A DNA stretch of 64,000 nucleotides from an uncultured Subdoligranulum sp. (GCA_945830575.1 CALZZE010000004.1:62001-126000); one strand, 5' to 3'. Counted from the first letter of the stretch, positions 52,576-60,829 are shown. The notes: generated by a model not told the origin, from the sequence alone. Program-made: numbers and translations.

Positions 52576-54330
52576 TTACTCGACATCCTGCAAGGCGGCG
52601 TAGTCCTCCTCGCCGGTGCGGACCTTGACCACCTTGGCCACGTTGTAGACAAAGATCTTGCCGTCGCCGATGTGGCCGGTGTACAGCACCTTGGTGGCGG
52701 TGTCGATGATCTTCTCCACAGGAATCTTGGAGACGACCACTTCCACCTTCACCTTGGGCATCAGGGTGGCGTCCACCTCCGCGCCGCGGTACTTCTCGCC
52801 GCTGCCCTTCTGCAGGCCGCAGCCCATCACCTGGGTGACGGTCATGCCGGTCACGCCCACGGCGTTCATGGCCTTCTTGAGGGCGTCGAACTTCACCAGC
52901 TGGGCAATGATGACCACCTTGTGCATACCGGAATCAAACTCCGGCGCGAGGGCAGGCTCCTTGACAACGGGCACCGCGGCGGCCACCTTGTCGGCGCTGG
53001 CCTTGGTGACGTCCTCCTCGCCCAGATCGGTGTTCTCGTTGGCGGTCAGCACCATGGTGTTGGAAACGTCCATCAGCGCAAAGCCGGCGTAGGCGGAGGT
53101 CAGGCCGTGCTCGGTGACGTCCAGACCCTCGATCTCCTCCTTCTCGGAGACGCGCAGGCCGATGGTGCAGTCGATGATCTTGAAGGTGATGAAGATGGTG
53201 ACCACCGTCCACGCCGCCACGGCCGCAAAGCCCAGCAGCTGCAGGCCCAGCTGGCCGAAGCCGCCGCCGTAGAACAGGCCCACCACAGAGTCATTGCCGG
53301 GGGCAGAGGTGGTGGAGAACAGGCCCACCGCGATGGTGCCCCAGATGCCGTTCAGGCAGTGGACGGCAACCGCGCCCACGGGGTCGTCAATTTTCAGCTT
53401 GTAATCCAGGAACCAGACGCCGAAGCAGACCAGCAGGCCCGCCACCGCGCCAATGACGATGGCGCCGAAGCAGTCGGTGGTGTCGCAGGGGGCGGTGATG
53501 GCCACCAGACCCGCCAGCGATGCGTTGAGGCACATGGACACATCCGGCTTGCCGTACTTCACCCAGGTGAAGATCATGCAGACCACGGTGGCAATGGAGG
53601 GAGCCACGGTGGTGGTCAGGAACACAGAGCCGAGCTGCTCCACGCTGGTGCAGGCGGCGCCGTTAAAGCCGTACCAGCCCAGCCACAGGATGAACACGCC
53701 CAGCGCGCCGATGGGCAGGTTGTGACCCGGGAAGGCGTTGACCTGCAAAGAACCATCGGCCTTTTTGCCGAACTTGCCAAGACGGGGGCCAAGCAGCTTG
53801 GCGCCCACCAGAGCGGAAATGCCGCCCACCATGTGGATGGCGCAGGAACCGGCAAAATCATGGAAGCCCAGCTGGGCCAGCCAGCCGCCGCCCCAGATCC
53901 AGTGGGCCTCGATGGGGTAGATGAGGGCGGAAATGACGCCGGAGTAGACGCAGTAGCTCAAAAACTTGGTGCGCTCCGCCATCGCGCCGGACACGATGGT
54001 GGCGGTGGTGGCGCAGAACACCAGATTGAACACGAAGTTGGACCAGTCAAAGTCCGCATAAGCGGTGAAGATGTCCAGCCCCGGCTTGCCGATGAGGCCC
54101 ATGATGTCCTCGCCCAGCAGGAAGCTGAAGCCGATGAGAATGAACACCACACAGCCGATACAGAAGTCCATCAGGTTCTTCATCAGGATGTTGCCGGCGT
54201 TCTTGGCGCGGGTAAAGCCGGTCTCCACCATGGCAAAGCCGGCCTGCATCCAGAACACCAGCGCCGCGCCGATCAGGAACCACACCGCAAAGACCTGACC
54301 CGACACAGCTTCAAAGATTTCAGCGGTCAT
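52576..54330 (-). CDS. amt: Ammonium transporter fused to a PII (GlnK) regulatory domain
   Basis: A 584-residue fusion. Residues 1-410 are an Amt channel with eleven helices (MQAGFAMVETGFTRAKN, the twin-His region IEAHWIWGGG and DPVGAVAVHCLNGIWG). A linker of about 55 residues leads to a complete PII domain (469-584) with KGSGEKYRGAE in the T-loop and TGHIGDGKIFVYNV. PII normally binds ATP/ADP/2-oxoglutarate and plugs Amt; here it is tethered. T-loop Tyr46 is kept but position 51 is Val, so classical uridylylation is unlikely. The ATG at 54330 is chosen over the upstream frame. Confidence 0.95.
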   Translation of the reverse strand: MTAEIFEAVSGQVFAVWFLIGAALVFWMQAGFAMVETGFTRAKNAGNILMKNLMDFCIGCVVFILIGFSFLLGEDIMGLIGKPGLDIFTAYADFDWSNFVFNLVFCATTATIVSGAMAERTKFLSYCVYSGVISALIYPIEAHWIWGGGWLAQLGFHDFAGSCAIHMVGGISALVGAKLLGPRLGKFGKKADGSLQVNAFPGHNLPIGALGVFILWLGWYGFNGAACTSVEQLGSVFLTTTVAPSIATVVCMIFTWVKYGKPDVSMCLNASLAGLVAITAPCDTTDCFGAIVIGAVAGLLVCFGVWFLDYKLKIDDPVGAVAVHCLNGIWGTIAVGLFSTTSAPGNDSVVGLFYGGGFGQLGLQLLGFAAVAAWTVVTIFITFKIIDCTIGLRVSEKEEIEGLDVTEHGLTSAYAGFALMDVSNTMVLTANENTDLGEEDVTKASADKVAAAVPVVKEPALAPEFDSGMHKVVIIAQLVKFDALKKAMNAVGVTGMTVTQVMGCGLQKGSGEKYRGAEVDATLMPKVKVEVVVSKIPVEKIIDTATKVLYTGHIGDGKIFVYNVAKVVKVRTGEEDYAALQDVE

Positions 54331-54367
54331 AAATACTCTCTCCTCTCTATGTTCCAATTCCAAACGA

Positions 54368-54403
54368 AAAGGCGCCGCATGGATTTCTCCACGCGGCGCC
54401 TTT
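54368..54403 (-). promoter_or_regulatory. Terminator-like hairpin in the amt leader
   Basis: A 15-pair stem with one mismatch (54368-54382 with 54389-54403) and a 6-nt loop, followed on the minus strand by TTTTCGTTT. It lies between the amt promoter and the amt start, so it is placed to act as an attenuator. Confidence 0.6.
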
Positions 54404-54423
54404 GCCGTTGAATTGATGTGCTT

Positions 54424-54452
54424 ATTTTAGCGTAGTCGATGCCCAAAATCAA
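54424..54452 (-). promoter_or_regulatory. amt promoter
   Basis: On the minus strand TTGATT (54447-54452), 17 bp, TAAAAT (54424-54429). The start would lie about 15 bases before the leader hairpin. Confidence 0.72.
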
Positions 54453-54537
54453 GAGTTTTTGAACAATTTTTGAATTTCCGGCGTTTTGCACGGGGATGCA
54501 TCGACCAAATGATGAAAAATTGTGGGCTGTGACAGGA

Positions 54538-55590
54538 TTACAGCTTCAAATCGCCCTCTTTGATCCAGCCCCATTTGCGCAGCACCGCGCAGAACAGGCA
54601 GGACAGCACCGCAGGCAGCACAAAGCAGATGAGCACAAGGCCCACCCAGTGGAAGGCGGTGACGGTGACGCCGTTCTCCACCCAGCCGGTGTACACGCCG
54701 ATCTGGCCCACCAGACCGCAGGTGCCCATGCCGGAGGAGATGGCCGGGCCGTTCATTTCCAGACGGAACAGGCAGGTGGCCAGCGGCCCCGTGATGACGG
54801 AGGCCAGCGTCGGGGGAATCCACACGCGGGGGTTCTTGAGGATGTTGGGCATTTGCAGCATGCTGGTGCCGATGCCCTGGCTCACAAGGCCGCCCACGCC
54901 GTTTTCCTTGTAGCTCATAAAGGCAAAACCGACCATCTGGGCGCAGCAGCCCGCCACCGCCGCGCCGCCGGCAAGGCCGGTCAGGCCCAGCGCCGCGCAG
55001 ATGGCCGCCGAGGAGATGGGCAGGGTCAGCGCCATGCCCACCAGAACCGCCACCAGAATGCCCATCAGGAAGGGCTGCAGCTCGGTGGCCCACATGATGA
55101 GGGTGCCCACCGCGCTGGCCGCCGCGCCGATGGCCGGGGCGAACAGCGCCGACAGGCCCGCGCCCACCAGAATCGTCACCGCCGGGGTGACGAGGATGTC
55201 CACCTTAGTTTCCTTGCTCACCAGCTTGCCGAACTCCGCCGACACGATGGCAATGAGGTACACCGCCAGCGGGCCGCCTGCGCCGCCCAGCGTGTTGGCC
55301 GCCGCGCCCACCGCGATGAGGCTGAACAGCACCAGCTGCGGCGCGTGCAGTGCGTAGCCGATGGATACCGCCATGGCAGGCCCCGCCACACCCATGGCGT
55401 AGGTACCCGCGTCCACCAGAAACGCGATGCCCACCTGCTGGCCCAGCGTCTTGATGATGGTGCCGATGAGCAGGCTGGCGAACAGTCCCTGCGCCATGGC
55501 CGCCATGGCGTCAATGCCATAGCGGTGGGCCGAGACGACCACGTCCTTGCGCTTGCAGAAACCCTGAAACGATTGCATGACAGCTTCCAT
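54538..55590 (-). CDS. PfoR-type PTS EIIC membrane protein
   Basis: A 350-residue protein with eight to ten helices of the PTS_EIIC_2/PfoR group (COG3641-like). It has long Gly/Ala-rich helices with VAGPAMAVSIGYAL, ANTLGGAGGPLAVY and IPPTLASVITGPLA. These proteins lack EIIA and EIIB parts, and their substrate is unknown; PfoR was first named as a toxin gene regulator in Clostridium perfringens. It is divergent from the esterase. Confidence 0.83.
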   Translation of the reverse strand: MEAVMQSFQGFCKRKDVVVSAHRYGIDAMAAMAQGLFASLLIGTIIKTLGQQVGIAFLVDAGTYAMGVAGPAMAVSIGYALHAPQLVLFSLIAVGAAANTLGGAGGPLAVYLIAIVSAEFGKLVSKETKVDILVTPAVTILVGAGLSALFAPAIGAAASAVGTLIMWATELQPFLMGILVAVLVGMALTLPISSAAICAALGLTGLAGGAAVAGCCAQMVGFAFMSYKENGVGGLVSQGIGTSMLQMPNILKNPRVWIPPTLASVITGPLATCLFRLEMNGPAISSGMGTCGLVGQIGVYTGWVENGVTVTAFHWVGLVLICFVLPAVLSCLFCAVLRKWGWIKEGDLKL

Positions 55591-55620
55591 ATTCCCACTC
55601 CATATTTAGGTGTTGGAAGT

Positions 55621-55649
55621 ATTTTAACATGGGAAACAAAAAAGTTCAA
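55621..55649 (-). promoter_or_regulatory. Promoter of the PfoR-type gene
   Basis: On the minus strand TTGAAC (55644-55649), 17 bp, TAAAAT (55621-55626). Confidence 0.7.
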
Positions 55650-55658
55650 GGATTTCCA

Positions 55659-55687
55659 TTGCAAAACGCCGCCAAATAGGATACAAT
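55659..55687 (+). promoter_or_regulatory. Promoter of the esterase unit
   Basis: TTGCAA (55659-55664), 17 bp, TACAAT (55682-55687), the same boxes as in the divergent pair at 40.4 kb. Confidence 0.78.
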
Positions 55688-55736
55688 ATCTCTAAAACAA
55701 AGACCTGATTTTTGGCTAAAAAGGAGAGGACTTCCC

Positions 55737-56489
55737 ATGGTCACGACTTTTGCCGCCCACATGCCCCCCTACGGCTGCGACCGCACCATCTTTGTGTATC
55801 TGCCCGATGACTGGCAGACCTCCGGCCGCCGCTACCCGGTTTTGTACATGTTTGACGGCCACAACCTGTTCTTTGATTCCACCGCCACCTACGGCACCTG
55901 CTGGGGCCTCAAGGAATATTTGGACAAACGCCCCGACTTCATCGTGGTGGCTCCCGACTGCAACCACGAGGGCAACGGACGGCTCATTGAATACTGCCCC
56001 TACGACAGCGACTGGTCGGACATCCACCACGGCACCGGCAAGGCCACCATGGAGTGGATGGTGGGGGAACTGAAGCCGACTATCGATGCGGCCTATCCCA
56101 CCCTGCCCGACCGGGAGCACACCGCCATCGGCGGCTCCAGCATGGGCGGCCTGATGAGCCTGTTTGCCGTCAGCGCGTACAATTCGGTGTTCAGCAAGGC
56201 GGCCTGCCTGTCCCCCTCGGTGCGGTTCTGCATGGAGGACATGCTGGCGGACATCGCCGCTGCCGCGCCGATGCGGGACACCCGCGTCTACGTGAGCTGG
56301 GGCGAAAACGAGACCACCACCAAGGCGGGGCTGGCCCGCTACACCAACAACGCCATGTGCGTGGTGCGGGCGCTGCTGGCGGCGGGGGCGCAGGTGTACC
56401 CCTACTTCCAGCCGGAGGGCGCCCACTGCGAGGCGGACTGGTGCAAACAGAATCCGCTGTATTTTGACTTCCTGTTCGGGGAGGGCTGA
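55737..56489 (+). CDS. Alpha/beta-hydrolase esterase (enterochelin esterase/esterase D-like)
   Basis: A 250-residue cytoplasmic hydrolase with YPVLYMFDGHNLFFD, nucleophile motif GGSSMGGLMS and a late GAHCEADW holding the likely His. It resembles carbohydrate or siderophore esterases of the COG2819 kind. GGAGAGG lies before the ATG at 55737. It begins a three-gene unit with the small membrane protein and the DJ-1 protein. Confidence 0.88.
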   Translation: MVTTFAAHMPPYGCDRTIFVYLPDDWQTSGRRYPVLYMFDGHNLFFDSTATYGTCWGLKEYLDKRPDFIVVAPDCNHEGNGRLIEYCPYDSDWSDIHHGTGKATMEWMVGELKPTIDAAYPTLPDREHTAIGGSSMGGLMSLFAVSAYNSVFSKAACLSPSVRFCMEDMLADIAAAAPMRDTRVYVSWGENETTTKAGLARYTNNAMCVVRALLAAGAQVYPYFQPEGAHCEADWCKQNPLYFDFLFGEG

Positions 56490-56492
56490 CCC

Positions 56493-56846
56493 ATGGCAAA
56501 ACTGCTGCCCCGGGAAGGGGAAAACGAGCCGGTACAGGCTTCCAGAACGGCGCGGTGGATGGCGGCGCTGTGTTATCTGAACATCCTCATCCTCATCCCC
56601 GCCTGCACCAAATGGCGGCACGAGGAATTTGTGAACTACCATCTGAATCAGGGGTGTCTGGTGCTGATTTTAACCACCCTGTTCGCGGCGGTGGGGTTCA
56701 TCCCGTACTGCACTGACCTGTGCCTGTTTCTGACGGCACTGGCGGATATTCTGTCCATTTTCGGGCTGGTGAACGCGCTGCGCCTGCGCAAGGCTCCGCT
56801 GCCCCTGCTGGGGGCGCTGGTGGAGAGCTTTCACCCATTTTCATAA
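56493..56846 (+). CDS. Small DUF4870-like membrane protein
   Basis: A 117-residue protein with three likely helices. The segment WRHEEFVNYHLNQGCLVLI resembles the DUF4870/Tic20-like pattern in which a conserved H-x-x-Q-G stretch leads into a helix. Function is unknown. It starts 3 bases after the esterase stop. Confidence 0.7.
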   Translation: MAKLLPREGENEPVQASRTARWMAALCYLNILILIPACTKWRHEEFVNYHLNQGCLVLILTTLFAAVGFIPYCTDLCLFLTALADILSIFGLVNALRLRKAPLPLLGALVESFHPFS

Positions 56847-56858
56847 GGAGGAATTCCC

Positions 56859-57413
56859 ATGTCCAAAGCTGTGATTTTTTTCGCCGAAGGGTTGGAGGAA
56901 TGTGAGGGTCTGCTGGTGGTGGACCTGCTGCGCCGCGCCGGGGTGGAGGTGGCCATCGCCGCGCTTGGGCAGGAGAAGATGGTACACACCTCCCACGGCA
57001 TCCGCGTGGAGGCGGACGCGCTGGCGGGCGAGCTGGACTACGCCGCCTATGACGCGGTGGTGCTGCCCGGCGGCCTGAAGGGCGTGCAGAATCTGAAGGC
57101 GGACGCCACGGTGTGCCGGGTCTGCCAGGAATTTGCCGCCGCGGGCAAGCTGGTGGCGGCCATCTGCGCCGCCCCCACCGCGCTGGCCCAGTTCGGCGTG
57201 CTGAACGGCAGACAGGCCACCGTCTACCCCGGCATGGACGGGGAGCTGACCGCCGCCGGGGCCGGGTACACCGGCCTGCCCATCACCATTGACGGCAACA
57301 TCGTCACCGGCGAGGCGCTGGGCGCGGCCATTCCCTTTGCGCTGGCGCTGGCCCGCCTGCTGGCGGACGCCGACACCGCCAACAAGGTGAAAAAAGCCAT
57401 CGTGTATCAATAA
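56859..57413 (+). CDS. DJ-1/PfpI-family protein (YajL-like)
   Basis: A 184-residue protein with VIFFAEGLEECE, VVLPGGLKG and the reactive Cys103 in AAICAAPTAL, the DJ-1 nucleophile elbow. DJ-1 proteins act on glyoxals or protect against oxidative and carbonyl stress; the precise activity is debated. AAGGAGG lies before the ATG. It ends the esterase unit. Confidence 0.93.
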   Translation: MSKAVIFFAEGLEECEGLLVVDLLRRAGVEVAIAALGQEKMVHTSHGIRVEADALAGELDYAAYDAVVLPGGLKGVQNLKADATVCRVCQEFAAAGKLVAAICAAPTALAQFGVLNGRQATVYPGMDGELTAAGAGYTGLPITIDGNIVTGEALGAAIPFALALARLLADADTANKVKKAIVYQ

Positions 57414-57420
57414 GGCCGCG

Positions 57421-57448
57421 TTTTCGGGCGCACATTGTGCGCCCCTAC
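57421..57448 (-). repeat. REP-like palindrome, copy 3
   Basis: The reverse complement of the unit at 9986 and 20513, here with a perfect palindrome GGGCGCACATTGTGCGCCC. It lies 8 bases after the DJ-1 gene and 12 bases from composite repeat B. Confidence 0.7.
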
Positions 57449-57459
57449 AGGGGAACAGG

Positions 57460-57651
57460 ACAATCACAACGAGAAACCTTGCCTCCATTCGTAGGGGCCG
57501 GATACATCCGGCCCGAGGCGCATTACGTCATTGCGATGTTTTTCATTTGGCAACGCACCACGGGCGGGACTGCAGGGCACCCTTGCGGGCTGTCCCGCCC
57601 CTACAAACCGATTATGATGTTCATCGCAAACCCGAAAAAGGGTTCTTCGAC
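57460..57651 (-). repeat. Composite palindromic repeat, copy B
   Basis: About 190 nt, reversed relative to copy A at 44164-44331. The three unpaired blocks match copy A closely, the 48-nt end block (57604-57651) at roughly 83%. The two GC palindromes differ in sequence and length but still pair, for example GGCCGGATACATCCGGCC. It lies between convergent genes, as copy A does. Confidence 0.75.
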
Positions 57652-57657
57652 AAACAG

Positions 57658-57691
57658 AGCAGCCCCCGGCGTGACGCCGGGGGCTGCTTTT
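57658..57691. terminator. Terminator next to composite repeat B
   Basis: A 14-bp perfect stem (57658-57671 with 57675-57688), a 3-nt loop and TTT. The GH42 stop lies 6 bases further, so it serves that gene or both. Confidence 0.88.
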
Positions 57692-57696
57692 GTGTC

Positions 57697-59655
57697 TTAA
57701 TAGATGCGTTTGCCGTCCTCAAACACGGCGGTGCCGTAGGCGGGCAGGACAAAGCTCATCAGGTCCACCGGCTTGTTGTTGGTGTTCTGCACAAAGACGA
57801 ACCGGTCCCGGCGGTTGGCGTACACCCCCTCGGGCAGCGGGACGGGCCAGGCGGGGGCAAGGCCGCAGTCGGCGCGGCGGGCGGCGTAGAACCGGTCGTA
57901 GAAGGCCGGCTCGAACCGGGTGGCCAGATACCACGCGGTGCCCTTGCCAAAGCCGTGCTTTGCCACGGCGGGCAGACCCTGATAAAAGTCCTCGTCATAG
58001 ACCATCACGGCCTCGGCGCCCTCCAGCGCGGCCAGCTCGCACAGCGTGGAGCCGGTGGCGGTGCCGCCCTCCCGGGTGGCCACGCAGCGGCGGGTCTCGC
58101 CGTCATACAGGCCGTCGATCTCGGTGCGGCGCAGACCCAGCACCTCCACCAGCCCATGGGGCGCGTCACCCAGATAGCACAGGTCGTTCTCATCCACCAC
58201 GCCGGACCAGTAGGTCACCACCAGCGTGCCGCCGTTTTCCACGTAACGGCGCAGCTTTTCAGCAAAATCCTCCCGCAGCAGGTACAGCATGGGAGCCACT
58301 ACCAGCCCGTAGGGGGCGGGGTCACCGTCCTGATTCAGAAAATCCACCGCCAGCCCGGCTTTGCGCAGGCCGTTGTAATGCCGCTGCAATTCCTCCCAGT
58401 AGCCAAGGCCCGCGTTGCGCGGCCCGGCGGCATCCTCCAGCGCCCACTGGTTGGGCCAGTCATGCACGATGGCCGCCTGTTTGGGCCGCCCGGTGCCGGA
58501 CACCGCCGCCAGCGTCTCCAGCGCTTCGCCCACCTGGCAGGTCTCGGCAAAGCTGCGAGTGTCCGCCCGGCCGCTGTGGTCGATGACTGCGCCGTGGAAC
58601 TTCTCAAAGCTGCCCCGGCTCTGCCGCCACTGGAAGTACATCACGGAATCCGACCCGTGGGCCACCGCCTGCAGCCCGCTGAACAGCTGCATGCCGGGAC
58701 GCTTGAGCTTGCTCACATCCTGCCAGTTGGTCATGGTGGGGGAACTTTCCATCAGCCAGAAGGGCTTGCCCTTCAGCGAGTAAATCAGGTCATGCATCAG
58801 CGCGGTGTCCAGCGCCTTACCCTCATCGCTGCCCTTGTGCCAGGTGGGGTAGTTGTCCCAGCTGGCAAGGTCGATTTCCTTCGCCAGATCGAAATAATCA
58901 ATGTCATAGAAGTGGTACATCAGGTTGGCGGTGCATTGGGCCTCCGGCACCACCGCCTTGATGCTGTCCCGCTCCCATTTCAGGAAGTCGATGGACTGGT
59001 GGCTCACGAACCGCCGCCACGCCAAATCCAGCCCGTTGTCGGTGTCGGCTCCCAGCGGGCTGGGGCTTTCAATTTGCTCCCAGCGGGTGTATTCGTGGCT
59101 CCAGAATTTGTTGCACCACGCCTTGTTCAGCGCTTCCAGCGTGCCGTAGCGCTCCTTCAGCCAGTCCCGGAAGGCTTGCTGGCACAGGGGACAGTGGCAC
59201 TCGCCCCCGAACTCGTTGGAAATGTGCCACATCTTCACCGCCGGGTGACGGCCAAAGCGCCGGGCCAGCTGCTGGTCGATGGCGCGAACCTTTTCCCGGT
59301 AAACGGGGGAGGTGTAGCAGTGGTTGTGCCGCTGGCCGAACAGCCTGCGCTGACGTTCGGGGGTGACGCGCAGCACCTCCGGGTACTGCTCCGCCAGCCA
59401 GTGGGGGCGTGCGCCGCTGGGCGTGGCAAGGTCCACGCTGATGCCCGCGGCCCACAGGCTGTCGATGATGTCCGCCAGCCAGTCCAGCTGATAGTCGCCC
59501 TCCGACGGCTCCAGCGTGGACCAGGAGAACACGCCCACCGTAATCATGTTCACGTGGGCGGCCTGCATCAGTTCAATGTCACGTTTGAGGATATCGGGGC
59601 GGTCCAGCCACTGCTCGGGGTTGTAGTCGCCGCCGTGGTACAGGGGGGTGCTCAT
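57697..59655 (-). CDS. Beta-galactosidase, glycoside hydrolase family 42
   Basis: A 652-residue cytoplasmic GH42 enzyme without signal peptide. It has GGDYNPEQW at the start, the acid/base Glu148 in HISNEFGG, the nucleophile Glu303 in FWLMESSPT, and the zinc-cluster cysteines C113 and C153/C155/C158. It hydrolyses terminal beta-galactosides such as galacto-oligosaccharides or plant galactans. AAGGAGG lies 5 bases before the ATG at 59655; the longer frame upstream is not coding. No transporter is adjacent. Confidence 0.95.
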   Translation of the reverse strand: MSTPLYHGGDYNPEQWLDRPDILKRDIELMQAAHVNMITVGVFSWSTLEPSEGDYQLDWLADIIDSLWAAGISVDLATPSGARPHWLAEQYPEVLRVTPERQRRLFGQRHNHCYTSPVYREKVRAIDQQLARRFGRHPAVKMWHISNEFGGECHCPLCQQAFRDWLKERYGTLEALNKAWCNKFWSHEYTRWEQIESPSPLGADTDNGLDLAWRRFVSHQSIDFLKWERDSIKAVVPEAQCTANLMYHFYDIDYFDLAKEIDLASWDNYPTWHKGSDEGKALDTALMHDLIYSLKGKPFWLMESSPTMTNWQDVSKLKRPGMQLFSGLQAVAHGSDSVMYFQWRQSRGSFEKFHGAVIDHSGRADTRSFAETCQVGEALETLAAVSGTGRPKQAAIVHDWPNQWALEDAAGPRNAGLGYWEELQRHYNGLRKAGLAVDFLNQDGDPAPYGLVVAPMLYLLREDFAEKLRRYVENGGTLVVTYWSGVVDENDLCYLGDAPHGLVEVLGLRRTEIDGLYDGETRRCVATREGGTATGSTLCELAALEGAEAVMVYDEDFYQGLPAVAKHGFGKGTAWYLATRFEPAFYDRFYAARRADCGLAPAWPVPLPEGVYANRRDRFVFVQNTNNKPVDLMSFVLPAYGTAVFEDGKRIY

Positions 59656-59702
59656 GAGAACCTCCTTATAAAGTAGGATTTGGATAAAATGGGTTGGTGC
59701 GC

Positions 59703-59744
59703 AACCGGTTACTTTCATCATACCATACCTTGGAAAAAACGCAA
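59703..59744 (-). promoter_or_regulatory. GH42 promoter with a LacI-type operator
   Basis: On the minus strand TTGCGT (59739-59744), 16 bp, TATGAT (59717-59722). The palindrome AACCGGTT at 59703-59710 lies over the expected start point, 6 bases after the -10. Such a core is typical of LacI/GalR operators. No LacI-type regulator is encoded in the window. Confidence 0.6.
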
Positions 59745-59748
59745 GAGG

Positions 59749-59783
59749 TTGCAACAATTTTACGGGTTTTACATTGATTTTGC
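59749..59783 (+). promoter_or_regulatory. Possible Pho-box array upstream of pstS
   Basis: TTGCAA, TTTTAC, TTTTAC and TTTTGC start at 59749, 59758, 59767 and 59778, 9-11 bp apart. This is the spacing of tandem PhoP/PhoB half sites. It lies about 80 bp upstream of the pstS -10. Confidence 0.4.
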
Positions 59784-59835
59784 AAATGACCGGCCGGCAT
59801 TACGGATTTTTTACGCCGATTGTACACCCCCATGG

Positions 59836-59865
59836 TCGAAACCGGGGGCACAAATAGCGTATGAT
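59836..59865 (+). promoter_or_regulatory. Candidate pstS promoter
   Basis: A good -10 TATGAT (59860-59865) with a poor -35 TCGAAA (59836-59841) at 18 bp, as expected for a promoter that needs an activator. Confidence 0.45.
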
Positions 59866-59908
59866 AGGGGTGTTCCGAATGACATGACAAAAAGGAGTAA
59901 CTGATACC

Positions 59909-60811
59909 ATGAAACGTGTTTTAAGTGTTCTGACCGCCGCCGGTCTTGCCCTGAGCCTTGCCGCCTGCGGCAGCTCCGCCTCTTCCGCCGCCTCCTCCGA
60001 GGCCGCCCCTGCCGCCGGTTTTGACACCACCCAGGCCATCACCGTCATCTCCCGTGAGGACGGCTCCGGCACCCGCGGCGCGTTCATTGAGCTGACCGGC
60101 GTGGAGGCCAAGGACGCCGACGGCAACAAGGTGGACAACACCACCGTGGACGCCGCCATCGCCAACTCCACCAACAACGTGATGCAAGGCGTGCAGGCGG
60201 ATGAAACCGCCATCGGCTACATCTCCATGGGCAGCCTGAACGACACCGTCAAGGCCGTCACCGTGGACGGCGTGGAGCCCACCGCCGACAACGTGAAAAA
60301 CGGCAGCTACACGCTGGCCCGTCCCTTCAACATCGTCACCAACGGCGAGCCCACCAACGAGCTGACGGTGGATTTCATCGGCTACATCATGGGTGCGGAC
60401 GGTCAGGCCGTCATCTCTGACAAGGGCTACATCGGCGATGACGCCGCCCCCGCTTTCGAGAGCGCCCAGCCCGCCGGCAAGCTGGTGGTGGCCGGTTCCT
60501 CCTCGGTCAGCCCCGTGATGGAAAAGCTCATCGAGGCGTATCAGGCTGTCAACCCCAACGCGGAAATTGAGCTCCAGACCTCCGACTCCACCACCGGCGT
60601 CAACTCCGCCATCGACGGCACCTGCGACATCGGTATGGCCAGCCGTGAGCTGAAGGATTCCGAGACCGGTGCGGGCGCTGTGTCCACCGCCATCTGCATG
60701 GACGGCATCGCGGTCATCGTCAACAACAACAACTCCGTCACCGGCCTGACCAAGGACCAGATCAAGGGCATCTACGTGGGCGAAGTGACCGAGTGGAGCG
60801 AAGTGGCGTAA
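59909..60811 (+). CDS. pstS: Phosphate-binding lipoprotein PstS with swapped domain order
   Basis: A 300-residue lipoprotein (lipobox LAAC, Cys20, then a Ser/Ala linker). It binds phosphate outside the cell for the PstCAB importer. The order is unusual: the segment that normally forms the second half of PstS (VISREDGSGTRGAF, AIGYISMGSLND, NGSYTLARPF) comes first, and the normal first half (VVAGSSSVSPVMEKL, CDIGMASRELK, DGIAVIVNN, GEVTEWSEV) comes last, where the protein ends. All phosphate-contact motifs are kept. AAGGAG lies before the ATG. Confidence 0.93.
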   Translation: MKRVLSVLTAAGLALSLAACGSSASSAASSEAAPAAGFDTTQAITVISREDGSGTRGAFIELTGVEAKDADGNKVDNTTVDAAIANSTNNVMQGVQADETAIGYISMGSLNDTVKAVTVDGVEPTADNVKNGSYTLARPFNIVTNGEPTNELTVDFIGYIMGADGQAVISDKGYIGDDAAPAFESAQPAGKLVVAGSSSVSPVMEKLIEAYQAVNPNAEIELQTSDSTTGVNSAIDGTCDIGMASRELKDSETGAGAVSTAICMDGIAVIVNNNNSVTGLTKDQIKGIYVGEVTEWSEVA

Positions 60812-60829
60812 CCAATTGAGAGCAGGACT

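Noticed and set aside
50172..52628. Open frame of 818 codons on the plus strand
   Set aside because: Shadow of ABC exporter subunit A with typical His/Gly/Gln-rich translation.
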